Assembly (NCBI GenBank): GCA_038093515.1
Contig: JBBPSI010000013.1
Coordinates: 216,145 to 280,144, forward strand
Length of the DNA: 64,000 bases
Direction of reading: 5' to 3'
Source: Butyriboletus loyo
Lineage: Eukaryota; Basidiomycota; Agaricomycetes; Boletales; Boletaceae
In this document: positions 23,001 to 36,569 of the stretch, piece after piece
How the letters are laid out: each line of letters starts with the position of its first letter
Position numbering within the stretch: position 1 is the stretch's first letter
Program-made: the position numbers and the translations under genes
The notes under the pieces: generated by a model
Seen by the model: only the letters and a program-made list of their open reading frames with translations
Told to the model about the DNA's origin: nothing
Databases searched by the model: none

Positions 23001-25305
23001 GCTCTTTGTGGGTAGAGAGGTAAGCACATCCCGCTTCAAACGCCGCAGCATCAACGATTCTAATTGAGTGTGAAGTTCCTTAATTTTAGCTTCGTGATCA
23101 GCATCATTGAGGTCAAATTCATTGCTGAGGGCGACTGTGGGCAAGTCAACATATGGTATTGTAGTAATTCGGCAAACGGACGCACACTTCTCCGGCATTA
23201 AGAAGTGCATCAAGGATAAAAGCTCTGCGATCGAGGGGAACCTAAGTAACGCGATTGAAGACCCCTCCAGTGGGAAACCGTACCTTTCACATTATTCTGC
23301 AAAGGGGTACCTGTGATGAGAAGCTTCGATGCAGCAGAAAACGATCGGAGTGCCTCATACAGCTGACTCTCAGAATTCTTCAGGCGATGTGCCTATTTGG
23401 GAGTGATCATCAGCGTAAAGTAGCTCACACTACTTGTGAACAGACCTCATCTACAGCCAGCACCTGCCACTTAATGTCCGCCAACTCTTTTGCATCTCTG
23501 AGGGTCAGTTCATAGGTAGTGAGAAGAACGTTCATCTTTAGTCGCTTGTTCGACTGGCCGAACTCGTAAGTGCGAATGACCTCACGGGCAGCTGCTGTTC
23601 CGATGTAGGTGATGACGTTCAGGTCGGGTGCCCAAGTAGCAAATTGGAATTGCCATGCGGTAATAGTCGATAGAGGAACGATGACAAGAAATGGCCCATA
23701 CTGATGCATCTCGTGGGAAAGATAGGAGATGAATGAGACGGTTTGGACAGTCTGAACAAAACTATCAGTACGATAAAAGAGAAAGGAGGTTATGCAGCAC
23801 CTTCCCAAGACCCATTTCGTCGGCCAAAATACCATTCTCGCCTTTACTCCAAAGATATGCCAGCCAATTCAGACCAGTTAGCTGGAAATCTTTGAGTGAA
23901 CCTCCTGTGGCCGATATGTACTCCGGATCTTTTACTATCTTCTGGAATGCCGGTCGTTGATGCCGGGCGTACTGAACACTCTTATAGGGAAACTTGGCTT
24001 CCGCTTCGCGGGCCCGGTAGGCCTCAATATGAGATTTGGCTATCGGGCGGATTTCGCTCTCGTCCTCCCACGTACAATGCTCATAGTTAAGGCCAGTCCA
24101 CTTGCAGAAATAATCCGTGCCGTTGGGTACTTCTGCACTGTCACGATGTGAGACTATGCGCTCGACAGTCTTGTAGGTCTCCAGTTCCTCCTTTTCGCGC
24201 TCCTTGTCCAGAAGAAGGGCCTCAGCATCTTCTGTGGTGAGACCCGGCGTGTTGAGCTTGGCTTGATACGACTTGTAGGCTTTGATGTAGTTGTCCACCC
24301 GTTTCAGACCCTTGAAACGCTTCAAAAACTCGTACGTTTCATCCGTGTTATGGAGGTGGGAGAAATTCTTCCACTTGATATGGAAACGCTACAAGCTCTT
24401 TTGAGTGTAACGTACATGGGAATATGGTTTGGAACATACCACGTTGCTGTACCACAAATCATCTGGATCATCTTCATGGGCTTCGTCTCTGCAATGACTC
24501 AGGACGGCCTCGATCTCATCGTCTTCTTTAGTGACCGATGGGTCGACATAATATGCCTCAACAGCCTCCTCCTCCGAGAGCATCGCAAGGTCTTGATTAT
24601 CTTCGTAATAATTCGGAATCTTGTTTCCCCGACTCGAGACACGTATCTCGTCCCCAGACACGCGAGGCCTCTTCTTTTTCTTCGATCGGGCACCATAATC
24701 TGAGCCTGAATCTGATGAAGCATGGCGTATGGCTGCTTGGAATGATCGTCAGTGAGTACTAGAAATATGCATGACGATACGCCTACCTTTTGGCCGGGGA
24801 GCAGACGAGACCGGAGGGCCCTTCTTCTTCTTCTTTCTAGAGGCTTTCTTCTTGCCATACTCGTCATCTGCATAGGAAGCATCGTCCTCGTCATCCTCGT
24901 CTTCGGCGCGGTCTTCGTAACCCTGGAAGACGATATGCGGTCAAGACCGATAAGGATGTATAATCTGAAAGGACGGCTTACCGAATCCTCCGCATCCTTG
25001 GAAAGAGTATCAAGAATTAGGACGGAATGGGATGAGAGAAGAAGACTTACATAGTGCTTATGGGAGTAAGTTGATGGACCTGCGACTGGGTTCTCTAAGA
25101 TTGCAGAGGTGGTATCGTCGACATACTCCGCGTCACCCTCTGCATCTGCATCTGGGTCGGCGTCGGCGTCGGCGTCGGCATCAAGATCTGGGTCGGGAGG
25201 GGGGATGGAGGAGGGCTGTTCGACGGGATGGTCGGAGTCGGAGTCGACCTGCATGCTGTTGTCGCTGTCATAATTGAGGTTGAGTGCGTCGGGGTTGAGC
25301 GCCAT
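20055..25305 (-). CDS. CHD1: CHD1-type ATP-dependent chromatin remodeller
   Basis: A long multi-exon gene whose exons could be chained throughout. From N to C: an acidic start ('[16 protein letters not shown]' plus an Asp-Ala repeat); tandem chromodomains ('[17 protein letters not shown]', '[18 protein letters not shown]'); SNF2 ATPase with Walker A 'DEMGLGKTVQ' (near 23.8 kb) and box 'VDEAHRLKN' (near 23.4 kb), then '[10 protein letters not shown]'; helicase C with 'DSDWNPQND' and 'ARAHRIGQK' (22.3-22.4 kb); SANT-SLIDE region ('[13 protein letters not shown]', 'GNWEAMAKD'); and the C-terminal CHD1 helical domain ending '[18 protein letters not shown]'. CHD1 spaces nucleosomes on transcribed genes using ATP, and its chromodomains bind methylated H3 tails in animals. 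The start was set at 25305; an in-frame ATG upstream would add ~20 residues. Confidence 0.95.
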
Positions 25306-26584
25306 ATGGTGGACGGGGTGGGTGGTGGTGGTTGAGGGGAGAGAGGAGGGGAGGGAAGAGGTCGTCAAGGATGCTGTTGAGGAAAATGTTCACACGCGTG
25401 GCCATCGCTACGGACAACGCCGGGCAAGGCCCCATCGTCACCGCTCGTGACGAACTCCGGTTCTGCCGTGCCATATTCTTTGGACACGAAACTCGCGAAT
25501 TTGTCCATTATTGCCATTATTATTTCGGGTTCTGTATATGGATAAACCTGAAATTGGCCACGCTGATCTGTTTTGGCTATGAATTTCCCGCCATTGTTCG
25601 ACATGGTCGCCATCGATGGGTAGCCTGTAGGCGCGATGAAAAATGACATTCGGCAGTACGGTACAGCTCACAGCGACAGTGCAGTGGCAGAGGGGAACTG
25701 ATAGGCTGGCCGCCATGCAGCATTGGCCCTTGGGCCCACAACCGCCGTGGTCGCCGCCGCGTTTGATGAAGTGTCTCACCTGTGTCACGTCTTGATCGCT
25801 CCCACCGCAGCGTGTGCGGCCCAGTTTATGCCCCTCTGTCGGCATGCTCTGCCTCACGGCCCATGTGTCCATCAAGGGCCGTTATCGAGTGGGACTCGCT
25901 GTCACGCACGCGAACGTTCCCCATCTTTTGGTCCGGACGGCGTCCGCCGCAGTGTTGCCCACTTGGTGACGTAATCAGATCCCTTCCACGTGTCTGCCTG
26001 CTCACTGCCCGTGACGACGAGCACGCCAATCACCGTTTTGCAGCCCTCTCCTTGTACCATGCCCTCATCCCACCCACCACTTTCCTTCACCCCTACCCGC
26101 CCCTCTCCACTGCCTCTTAACTGCCTCCACACCCATCACCGCCAAACACACCCATTTGGTTTCATAATGCCCATATCCCCCACTCACGTAGTTGAGGGGT
26201 CCTAACTGCCCCACTTTGCGCCGGGTACGTTAACTGGCAGATGTCCCTCTTCATGTGTAGCATCCGACGATGAGATTGCTGTGTTTCAATATGCAACCCA
26301 TCGTCACACTCGGTGACCCCTATTTTTACATTTGGTGTTGTGAGGATGAAAACGAAACCTACAAACAAAGAATTGCAGTACCGTCTCTTTCGTGCTTGAC
26401 CAAGTGACTGACAGTGTATTGCTCACCATGACAGTACGACGGCTGACCAGTCAGCCTCATTGCCAGCCGCTCTGTCGTTAAAAACTCTCGCATCGGGACG
26501 CGAGTCCTTTACTCGATCCTCGCCTCGACATCCATCCATCCTCTGTACTACTTTTTCCTGCCTTGCCTTTACGCTCTTTACATC
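25306..26584. other. 1.3 kb intergenic region
   Basis: Separates divergent CHD1 and the secreted Ser/Gly-rich gene, so it should hold both promoters. A 95-codon minus-strand frame (25365-25649) has a protein-like composition but no motif and may be CHD1 leader. A C-rich, purine-poor stretch occupies about 26050-26160. No RNA gene was seen. Confidence 0.45.
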
Positions 26585-27557
26585 ATGCTTTCCTTTATCT
26601 GCTTCGCCCTCTTGCTTCCACTCAGCGTGTTGCCCCACCCGTTGACTCTGGTCCATGAAGTCGGTGTCGTCAGTCTCTGTCCCACTATGACAGCTAACAG
26701 ATCCAATTGAGTAGACCACATCCGTCTCCTGCCTCATTGCAGATGTCAACTACTCGAATCCCCGCGAGACGCTGATGCTCCTTAACCGCCGTGCCATCGC
26801 CCCTCCCCCCGGCCTATCCAAGCGTACATTCGCCGATCTCCTCGTCTGGTGCTATGAATACGAGCATTCCACCAGTGGCACGCTTCTTGCTCGACAGAAT
26901 CCCAGTTGCCCTGCGGCAACGGGAAGCGGAGCGGGTGGGAGTGACAATCAGGGATCAGTCGATCCCGCATCTTCAGCTGGTGGAGGCAGTGGCTCTGGGG
27001 ACGCCGGTTCAGGAAATTCAACACCCTCCGACAATAGTTCGGGTTCCCAAGTGAGCAGTGGTTCCAATGGTGCTGCAGCGTCTTCTGTTTCCGGCGGCGG
27101 TGTTTCTGGTGCCAACAACGGAGTTGCATCGACTGGTTCCGGATCGACTGGCTCGGGGTCTACTGGTCCAGCATCATCCGGTTCCGGTTCCGATTCTGGC
27201 ACTACGTCTGGCACTACTGCAGCGTCTTCAGGTTCTTCTGGCTCGGGTACGACTGGTTCATCATCGTCGGGTTCTAGCGAATCGGGGTCCTCGGCTTCCA
27301 GTGGCGGTACGAACGGTCCAGCAAGCTCAGCTACAACACCCGTGACTACGGCTCCCTTGACATTTGCAACCACAACATCCACGTCGTCTGCAACTACAAC
27401 ATCCACGACATCTTCGACTACAACGGCGACGTCTGCAAGCTCAACTGCATTGGTCACCGCGGCCGTAGCCGCATGCCCACCAGGTCAGACAGCATCAGTT
27501 GCCGCCACGCTGACAGTAGATGGTGTGGTGACAGGAAGCATTTGTGTAGCAGTATGA
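26585..27557 (+). CDS. Secreted Ser/Gly/Thr-rich protein
   Basis: Two exons, 26585-26663 and 26743-27557, joined over a 79-bp intron with a CTAAC branch site; 894 nt, 297 residues. Exon 1 gives 'MLSFICFALLLPLSVLPHP', a convincing secretion signal. A short ordered-looking segment with Tyr, Trp and Cys follows, then ~200 residues of Ser, Gly and Thr-rich low complexity, ending in 'AACPPGQTASVAATLTVDG'. Such tails are usually O-glycosylated and found in cell-wall or extracellular fungal proteins. No GPI-anchor tail is obvious because the C terminus is not strongly hydrophobic. I do not recognise a catalytic domain. Large minus-strand frames here are shadows of the codon bias. Confidence 0.75.
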
Positions 27558-27771
27558 TGAGTGATATGACGCGGAGTCTCGGGATCTCAACGTTGCAACT
27601 GCCAGCCTACTTTTTTTTGGCTTGTACATACCAACTTTCGTTCTTCATTACACCCCTTCTTTCTGATAGTAACTATGAAAATGTGAGCCAAACAACGCGT
27701 CAATAATGCGTCCACACGTGATCTTTGAGATGTGTATTATTGTCCTTGCACAACGACTGCAAGACCCTGCG

Positions 27772-29136
27772 ATGGATGTCCACTTTTCTGTTCTCCCTCT
27801 AGGTAAGTCTGAGATTTCCCCGCAACCACAATCTTATCTCCGCAACTGGCTGGGTGCCTCAGATGTGATGGACGCCGTGGTATCACAACTCCCCGACGAG
27901 ACACCGCGTTTACCTCGTTTTCTGCGCCTTCCTCATCCCAGAACAGGTGCGTCACGTCTCATCACTGAAAAATAACATCCTGAGCGTCGCGTCCAGGCAT
28001 TGCGTCACTCTTCTTAGTTCATGAGCCCGCCCATAATGAGGACGAATCCGACCGACAGCGGGCCTCAAAGATACTAGAGGTGCAAGCGGTGGAACCGCCC
28101 AACGCACGTTCTTGGTTTGTTGGTGAAGAGGTCATCTCAGGTATCTCTTTCCAAGCCCGGTCGCTTTGAATGCTGAGTCGGTGGCAGATGGAAAGCTTCT
28201 TGTCATGACGCCCGTGGACCCATTGTTTCTCTTGATACCTATACTTCGAGCGATCAAGCAGGTAAAGTAGGCCCGGTATGCAGGTCGTATGCGGTCGCTA
28301 ACCATCCTGAAAGCCCGATGCTACCCATTTTCGACCAGCAGAAGATATGTTTGAAGATGCGGCGAGGCATATAGCAGAGGCATCCATGGCCGGTGCCGCA
28401 CAGGACACATCAGTGTCTGTGGGGGAGGAAGATATCATGAAGTTTGCTGCCCTCGGGTGTACAAAGAAGGCGATGAAGCGACTTTGTGATGTCAAAGGCA
28501 AGCCTAATGGTTCGCATACAAGCCCTTTTCCTGACGCAAATCGTCTTAGAGATAACAGCCGAGATAACCGTATTCAGGTACTCTTCCGAAAAACTCATAC
28601 AAGAGCTGAGAAAGAAGGCGGCGACATTGTCGACGCCTCGCATCACGGAGTTATCAAAATGCTTGGTGCGGAGTCTCGCCAAGGATGCACTCATGGAAGA
28701 TAAACACGAAGACTTGCTTGAGTGTGAGTGGTGATTGTGTGTAAATGGCATTCGGCCGATTACGAGGATGTACAGTGGGAAGAACGAAACTGGCTTGCGA
28801 GTTGCTGGGACAGTACCTTGCCCATGATATCCAGGTGGAGCTGCTCGCGTCGTACGAGTACGTACCTCGGTACGATTTCTCCGAGTGATGTTGATGCTGA
28901 ACCGCCGACATAGCTTGGGAAAACTTGGCGCGCATGTGAAAGCGCTCGCAAAAGAACAGTGTTTGGTAGATAGTGTTGTCGCCAAGAGGTCAAAGGGTGG
29001 TCCTGCGACTGTTTCTGAGGGGAGTAAAAAGCGGAGGAAGGAGGGCAAGGGATCACAAGGGGTGGAAAAGCTGAGAAAGGCGAATGTCGGTGGAATGTCC
29101 AAGCTGTCGACTTTTTTCACAAAGAAGGCAGAGTAA
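27772..29136 (+). CDS. RNH202: Ribonuclease H2 subunit B
   Basis: Eight exons: 27772-27802, 27863-27946, 27997-28140, 28188-28261, 28314-28497, 28550-28723, 28776-28857, 28914-29136; 996 nt, 331 residues. Family signatures: 'PRFLRLPHPRTG', 'RSWFVGEEVISDGKLL', 'TPVDPLFLLIPIL', a helical region with 'DIMKFAALGCTKKAMKRLC' and 'ITVFRYSSEKLIQELRKK'. This non-catalytic subunit assembles with A and C to remove ribonucleotides and RNA:DNA hybrids from the nucleus. The extreme C terminus, 'MSKLSTFFTKK', is a PIP-box-like PCNA motif, as in human RNASEH2B. Intron 5 (28498-28549) has a GC donor (AAAG|GCAAGC). Two in-frame upstream Met codons exist; the start at 27772 fits the usual N terminus. Confidence 0.92.
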
Positions 29137-29330
29137 CCAACGGAAGACGTTGAATTGTTGTGAAAGTCACCGAGGTCGTCGACTCCGTTCCCAGCCGCAC
29201 TGAAACCGACGCTGACCATGTTCTGCTGGTTGCTCACGATGGCGTGATGCAGTCTCACAGGTAATTCCCAATTGGCCACTGACGTATCGCTCAAAAGGAT
29301 CTCTACTCGATGAGTATTCCCTGATAAACA

Positions 29331-31381
<2,051 letters not shown>

Positions 31382-31573
31382 ACCCACGCCTCTCCTTGAT
31401 AGATATTTATGTCTGGCATTTCCATAGCGGACGGCAAGCATGTATGTAGAATACGAGCTGTTTATCATAACTCACGAACTTCCCAACGTCTGCTGCACCG
31501 CACGAACTTTGGAAGTGCGTGGATATAAATTGCTAGCCGACCCCACGCCGCTCGCCCTTTTCCTGCTCTCCAA

Positions 31574-33503
31574 ATGTTGTCTCTGATCCGACGAGTACCG
31601 CGTTCGTTCGGACGTCTGCCGGGTCCTTGTCGATTATCAAGCAATACTCCTCGTCTCGTCCCGAACGTGGCTGCCACACGCACCATGTCGGTCTACCACG
31701 GAGAATCTGCCATTCGTCCAGAACCAGACAAGGTCCTCAAGGATATTGCAGACTATGTCCACAACCACCAAGTCACTTCAGATGTCGCGTTCGAGACCGC
31801 GCGGCTCTGTCTCATTGACACTATTGGGTGTGGTCTCGAGGGATTGCGCTTCGAAGGATGCTCGAGGCTATTGGGACCGGTCGTCGAAGGAACCATCGTG
31901 CCAAACGGTACGTTCCGCTCATCGACAAAATAATCCCGTCTGACCCCTCCATGTAGGAACAAAGGTCCCAGGAACCAATTACCAGCTGGATCCTATCCGC
32001 GGTGCCTTTAACATTGGCGTGATGATCCGGTACTTGGACTTTAACGACTGTTTCCTTGCCGCAGAGTGTGAGTTCTCCTACTTCGCGCTCGAATGCTGTC
32101 TACTTCCTCGTGCATACCTTGAGCTGGACTGATCATACGTTATAGGGGGTCACCCATCGGACAACCTCGGCGCCATTCTTGCGGTTGCCGACCATCTCGC
32201 GCGGCAGGGTCAATCGTTGACAGTCCACGACGTCCTCGAGAGCATGATCAAGGCGCACGAGATTCAAGGTGGCCTTGCCCTCTTGAACTCGTTCAACCGT
32301 GTCGGTCTCGACCACGTCGTACTCGTCAAAGTAGCCAGCACCGCTGTGGTGTCCAAGCTGCTGTAAGGGTCGCTTCCGCTCTGCTATCTATTTCCCCTGC
32401 ATGGCTCACCGTGCATCGCAGTGGACTCTCCCACACCCAGACCATCGATGCGGTCTCGCAGGCATTCGTCGACGGCCAGTCGCTCCGCACATACCGTCAT
32501 GCGCCTAACACTGGTCCTCGCAAATCTTGGGCTGCTGGCGATGCATGCTCGCGTGCTGTGAATCTCGCACTACTCGTCAAGAAGGGCGAACTCGGCCTCC
32601 CGTCCGTGCTCACCGCGAAGACTTGGGGCTTCTACGACGTCTTGTTCAAGGTGCGGCGCTCTCTTCTGGGGTTCCCGATGATCTCGTTCTGAACGAGCAT
32701 GATCGATTAGGGCAAGCCATTCGAGTTCCAGATGCCTTTTAGCTCCTACATTATGGAGAACGTCCTCTTCAAGATCTCCTACCCCGCCGAATTCCACGCT
32801 CAGACCGCCGTCGAGGCTGCGCACACCATTCACGCACAGCTCAAAGCGCTGGGTAAATCTTCGGACGACATCAAGAGCGTGCGTATCCGCACGCAGGAAG
32901 CCGCCATCCGTATCATCGACAAGCAAGGTCCCTTGGACAACTTTGCTGACCGAGAGTACGTCCTTCCTTTCCTTCCACGGCGGGCGGTCGATCTCGTACG
33001 ATTGATGATCGACATCATTCTCCTAGTCACGCCATCAGCTACATGGTCGCCTACCCGCTCATATTTGGCGAGCTCACGTCCGAATCTTATGCCGACGCGT
33101 CTGCGGCGGATCCTCGCATTGATGCGCTGCGCGCCAAGATTTACTGTGTCGAAGACAAGACGTTCTCCGTCGAGTACCACGAGCCCAGCAAGCGTTCCAT
33201 CGGCAACGCGCTCTTGGTTGAACTGAACGACGGCACCGTACTGGACGAGGTTGTGGTTGAATACCCCGTCGGACACAAACGCCGGCGCGCAGAGGGCACG
33301 CCTCTCTTGATTGAGAAGTTCGAGCGACACATCTCCTATCACTATGATGCAGTCCACCAAAAGAAGTGAGTATTTTATGCTTTGGAGTTGGGCGGGTCGA
33401 CGACGAATTGTGATTTTTTAGGATATTGGACGTTGTTTCCGATGCGGGCGGCCTCTCCAAGCTTCGTGCGGATCAGTTTACTGACCTGTTTGTGAAGCAA
33501 TGA
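31574..33503 (+). CDS. prpD: 2-methylcitrate dehydratase, mitochondrial (PrpD family)
   Basis: Seven exons: 31574-31907, 31957-32067, 32146-32362, 32422-32650, 32711-32955, 33027-33365, 33422-33503; 1557 nt, 518 residues. MmgE/PrpD motifs: '[13 protein letters not shown]', '[21 protein letters not shown]', 'SFNRVGLDH', '[15 protein letters not shown]', '[15 protein letters not shown]', '[10 protein letters not shown]'. The enzyme dehydrates 2-methylcitrate in the methylcitrate cycle that disposes of propionyl-CoA. The first ~45 residues are Arg/Ser-rich without acids, consistent with a mitochondrial presequence, and a second Met at about residue 38 may mark the mature or cytosolic start. It follows MET3 on the same strand by 192 bp. 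Confidence 0.95.
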
Positions 33504-33704
33504 AGCGTTCTCGTGTCGATCTTTACATTCCGTAGTAATGCAGTTCCGTGCTGATGCTCAGAATGCACATGTCGTGTTCATCATGTACAAGGAATCAACT
33601 CGAATGCATTTCGTATACGATTACAGACAGACAGCGCGGGACAGAGGCTTGCAAACATGATGCGCCCATTGCAGATGCACGAAGAGAAATTACGATTATA
33701 CCCA

Positions 33705-36259
33705 TTAACCTACAAGTCCACACGTCGGCGCTTGCTCGTTCGAAGTGGCAGGCCCTTTGAGCTTCTTGTACCGGTTTTTCTTTCTGTGCCCATGTTGATG
33801 TCCTTCCTTATTCTGTTCGTGATATTCGCTGGCCTGCTCTCGAATGTTGTGCTCTTTGGTTACTGGAAGCCGAACCTTGACCGGGGAAGTATCGTGATAG
33901 AAAGCGATCGATGGGGCCTCTAAATTGTTTTCGAATTCAGGCAAGTCGGAGACAGGGGACTTTCGTATTACATCGACAAAGGGCACTTCAAGATAATGTA
34001 TTTTTTGGTATCCCGTTGTTCCATCGTGATTTGGCGAGACACTATCAGTCGTGACTTGGCTTTGCAACCTGAGTGGGGATACAGACGCCGAAAGCTCCAG
34101 GAAAGCGCTGCCTTCTTCGGGCACAGACGAGAGACGCCGTTGCATGGGACGTGTCGGTGGCATCGAACGTGCATTGTACAGAGATCCTCGGGATAGAGTT
34201 TGTGGTGACTCTGGTGAAAGAGGTGTAGGAACAACGGGCGAGCGATAAACGCTTCGGAAGGGGTTGGCGGTGCTTTCATCGGTGGAAGGTAATGGGGCCA
34301 GGGGGGCATTTGGTGTTGAGACTGACTGGAGCGGCGAGAAGTGTGCGATCGGAGACAACGCTTGCAGTTGTTTGATGTACTTTGCTAGTGTGCTTGAAGG
34401 CGACGAACTTTGTCTAAGGGATGCAGCTGAGTTAACGTTTGGCACGATTTGCGGGGGCTTAGCGGATAAGATATTTGTGTTCGTATCGAAATCATTGACG
34501 TTATCACGTTCATGCCGGTCGTAAACATGGGGAAGATACTGCGAGGCATTAGAACCGGATCGATATTTTTGCGAAGCGACAGGAACCAGATGCTCGGTGG
34601 AACCAACCAATTCGGGGGAAAACGTTGAACAATAAGTCATATATGGAGAAAAATGAGAAGACCATTGAGGAGACGAGGAGTTGGGCGGCGTCGGAAGAAA
34701 ATTTTGTACTTGCAATTTTTGCTTCTGAAGCGCTTGCCTATACAGCTGTTGCTGGCGGTACTGTTGAGCAGCTTCAATCGGCGATTGTCTCGTAGCGGAG
34801 CTGACCGGTTCGTTGGGACGGGGCTCGACAAAGATACGAGGGTAAGACTGCGGAAGTCCTGGAGCCAAAGCAGTTGGAATGACAGGCTCAAGTCGCCCTG
34901 GGTATGCACTGTACGAATCCATATCAACCAAGGAGGTTCTGAGGGCCTGTCGGAGACGAGCAAGATGCCATTCCAGAATACGATTGTTGTCGACCGGAAA
35001 CACGTCTGCATCGGTCACGAGACTATCAGGTACTCCAACACCGGTCGGCATCGGCTGTCCTTCGTTCCACGACAGCCCGCTGACAATATCTTGATGGGTT
35101 TCGATGTCGGGGGAAACTTGACTCAGCGGACGGCGCATGTCATCATGAGCTTGTCTTTGTTTGCGAGCGAGACTTTGCTTCGCATTACTTGTGTGTGCGG
35201 AGGTCTGTGTCCGGGATAACTTAGGGACTTGTTGGGTAGTAAGAGTCCTCTTCTTTTGCAAACGTGATGGGACTTGATTGGACCCGTGTGAAGGAGCGTT
35301 TTGAGGATTGTCGGGGTGGTAAGGGAGACCTTCGGCACGAATTTGGTTATGAGGTTGATCGTCTGAACCCAACCCCCAGATCATTTGGGCTACATTATCG
35401 GGTTCCTCGATGATTGTTCCCTCGGCACCACTAGACGGACATTGATACTTGAATCGTTTTACGGCAAATATTGTACAACTTACGATGGGCATCTAGCATA
35501 TGGCAAGGAGAGCGGTCCGTGGAGAGCGGGTATGGGGCGGGGAGGAGAGTTCGCCCATGTGATCCAATCTAGAACGATTCGGATCACTGCGATGGGTCAG
35601 AAACCATGAATGTATGCGTAGAAATTACCTTCATCTTCTTCAACAAGCGGTTCTGGGGAATATTTTCTACGCAAAAAACCCTCTGGAAGCTGAGTACCAG
35701 CTGCGATGATGAGAAGGGACTCTGGAGAGGAGGGTGGTGAAGGAGTTTGAGGGACATCAGAAGGCGCCCGGAAAACACGGACACGGTCGCTGCGTCCGCT
35801 ATATGACCCAAACGAGTCGCCAGCTGCACAGGGCGACTGGAAAAGGTCCACAGACGGACCCAATACTGGCCGAACACGATCGGGCATAGACACAACTCGT
35901 TTACCGTGACTCTGGGACAGGGTTGAGGGAGCTTCGCTCTTGTTTTCCGGCATCGATACGATACGCCGGTTCACGACCTCCGCAGGCCACCGAGCAAGTT
36001 TACGTTTGGAAAGTCGGCGAGAAGTCAATGGGGCGAGTATTGGGCTAATTGGACTTCGCGGCAGGGGATTTACGCTGTCTGAGCCAGTGGGGGATGACAC
36101 TGGAATTGAATTATGGTACCCAGTATGTGCTCCCTGCGCAGGTCCATGGCGTGTCACGGGTGGTGCAGCGAGTACCACGGCGGGGTCGGCATACGGAGAG
36201 GGCACAGTGTCTATCTCTGTCTGAACTGATCTGTCTACGTATTCCTTGATGAGATCCAT
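33705..36259 (-). CDS. Large disordered protein, unknown
   Basis: Three exons: 36259-35629, 35568-35484, 35430-33705; introns 60 and 53 bp; 2442 nt, 813 residues. The start 'MDLIKEYVDRSVQTE' is acidic. Most of the protein is Ser/Pro/Gln-rich and probably disordered, with one short ordered-looking helical patch near 'NRILEWHLARLRQALR', a Gln-rich helix 'AAQQYRQQQLYRQALQKQ', and a basic C-terminal tail ('HRKKNRYKKLKG'). I do not recognise the family; a regulatory or scaffold role is only a guess. The gene converges with prpD (201 bp between stops) and diverges from the membrane-anchored gene at 36570. Confidence 0.75.
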
Positions 36260-36569
36260 CGGCGAGACGGAGGAGGGGAAGGATGGGGAAAAGGAAGATG
36301 AGGAAGGCAGGGGGACGATGAGTATTTAAGGAAGGTGAGATGGAACAAATTGAATGTCCGCCACTCCGCGATTGTAGGGATGCCGATTCTGCCGGGTCCC
36401 GTGATCCACAGCGCCCGGAATAGGACGGCTACCGAAATTGGCAAGGCGGTGTGGAGATAGGACGCTCCCAAGTTGCCACTGGCGACGTTACATCGCACCC
36501 ACGCCCTCCGTCGTCGTCGCCGTCATCGTCGTCGTCCACCATCCACCGTCCATGTCATAGTCAACAGGG
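36260..36569. promoter_or_regulatory. Shared upstream region of a divergent gene pair
   Basis: This 310-bp space lies between two start codons pointing apart, so it must contain both promoters. It includes a run of GTC/CGT triplets (about 36505-36535). No TATA box or defined operator was recognised. Confidence 0.45.

Noticed and set aside
25365..25649. 95-codon minus-strand frame upstream of CHD1
   Set aside because: Protein-like in places, but no recognised family and no splice link to CHD1; could be leader sequence.
26948..27457. 169-codon acidic minus-strand frame
   Set aside because: Mirror of the Ser/Gly/Thr repeat coding region of the secreted protein; Glu/Asp/Pro/Val bias follows from the repeat codons.
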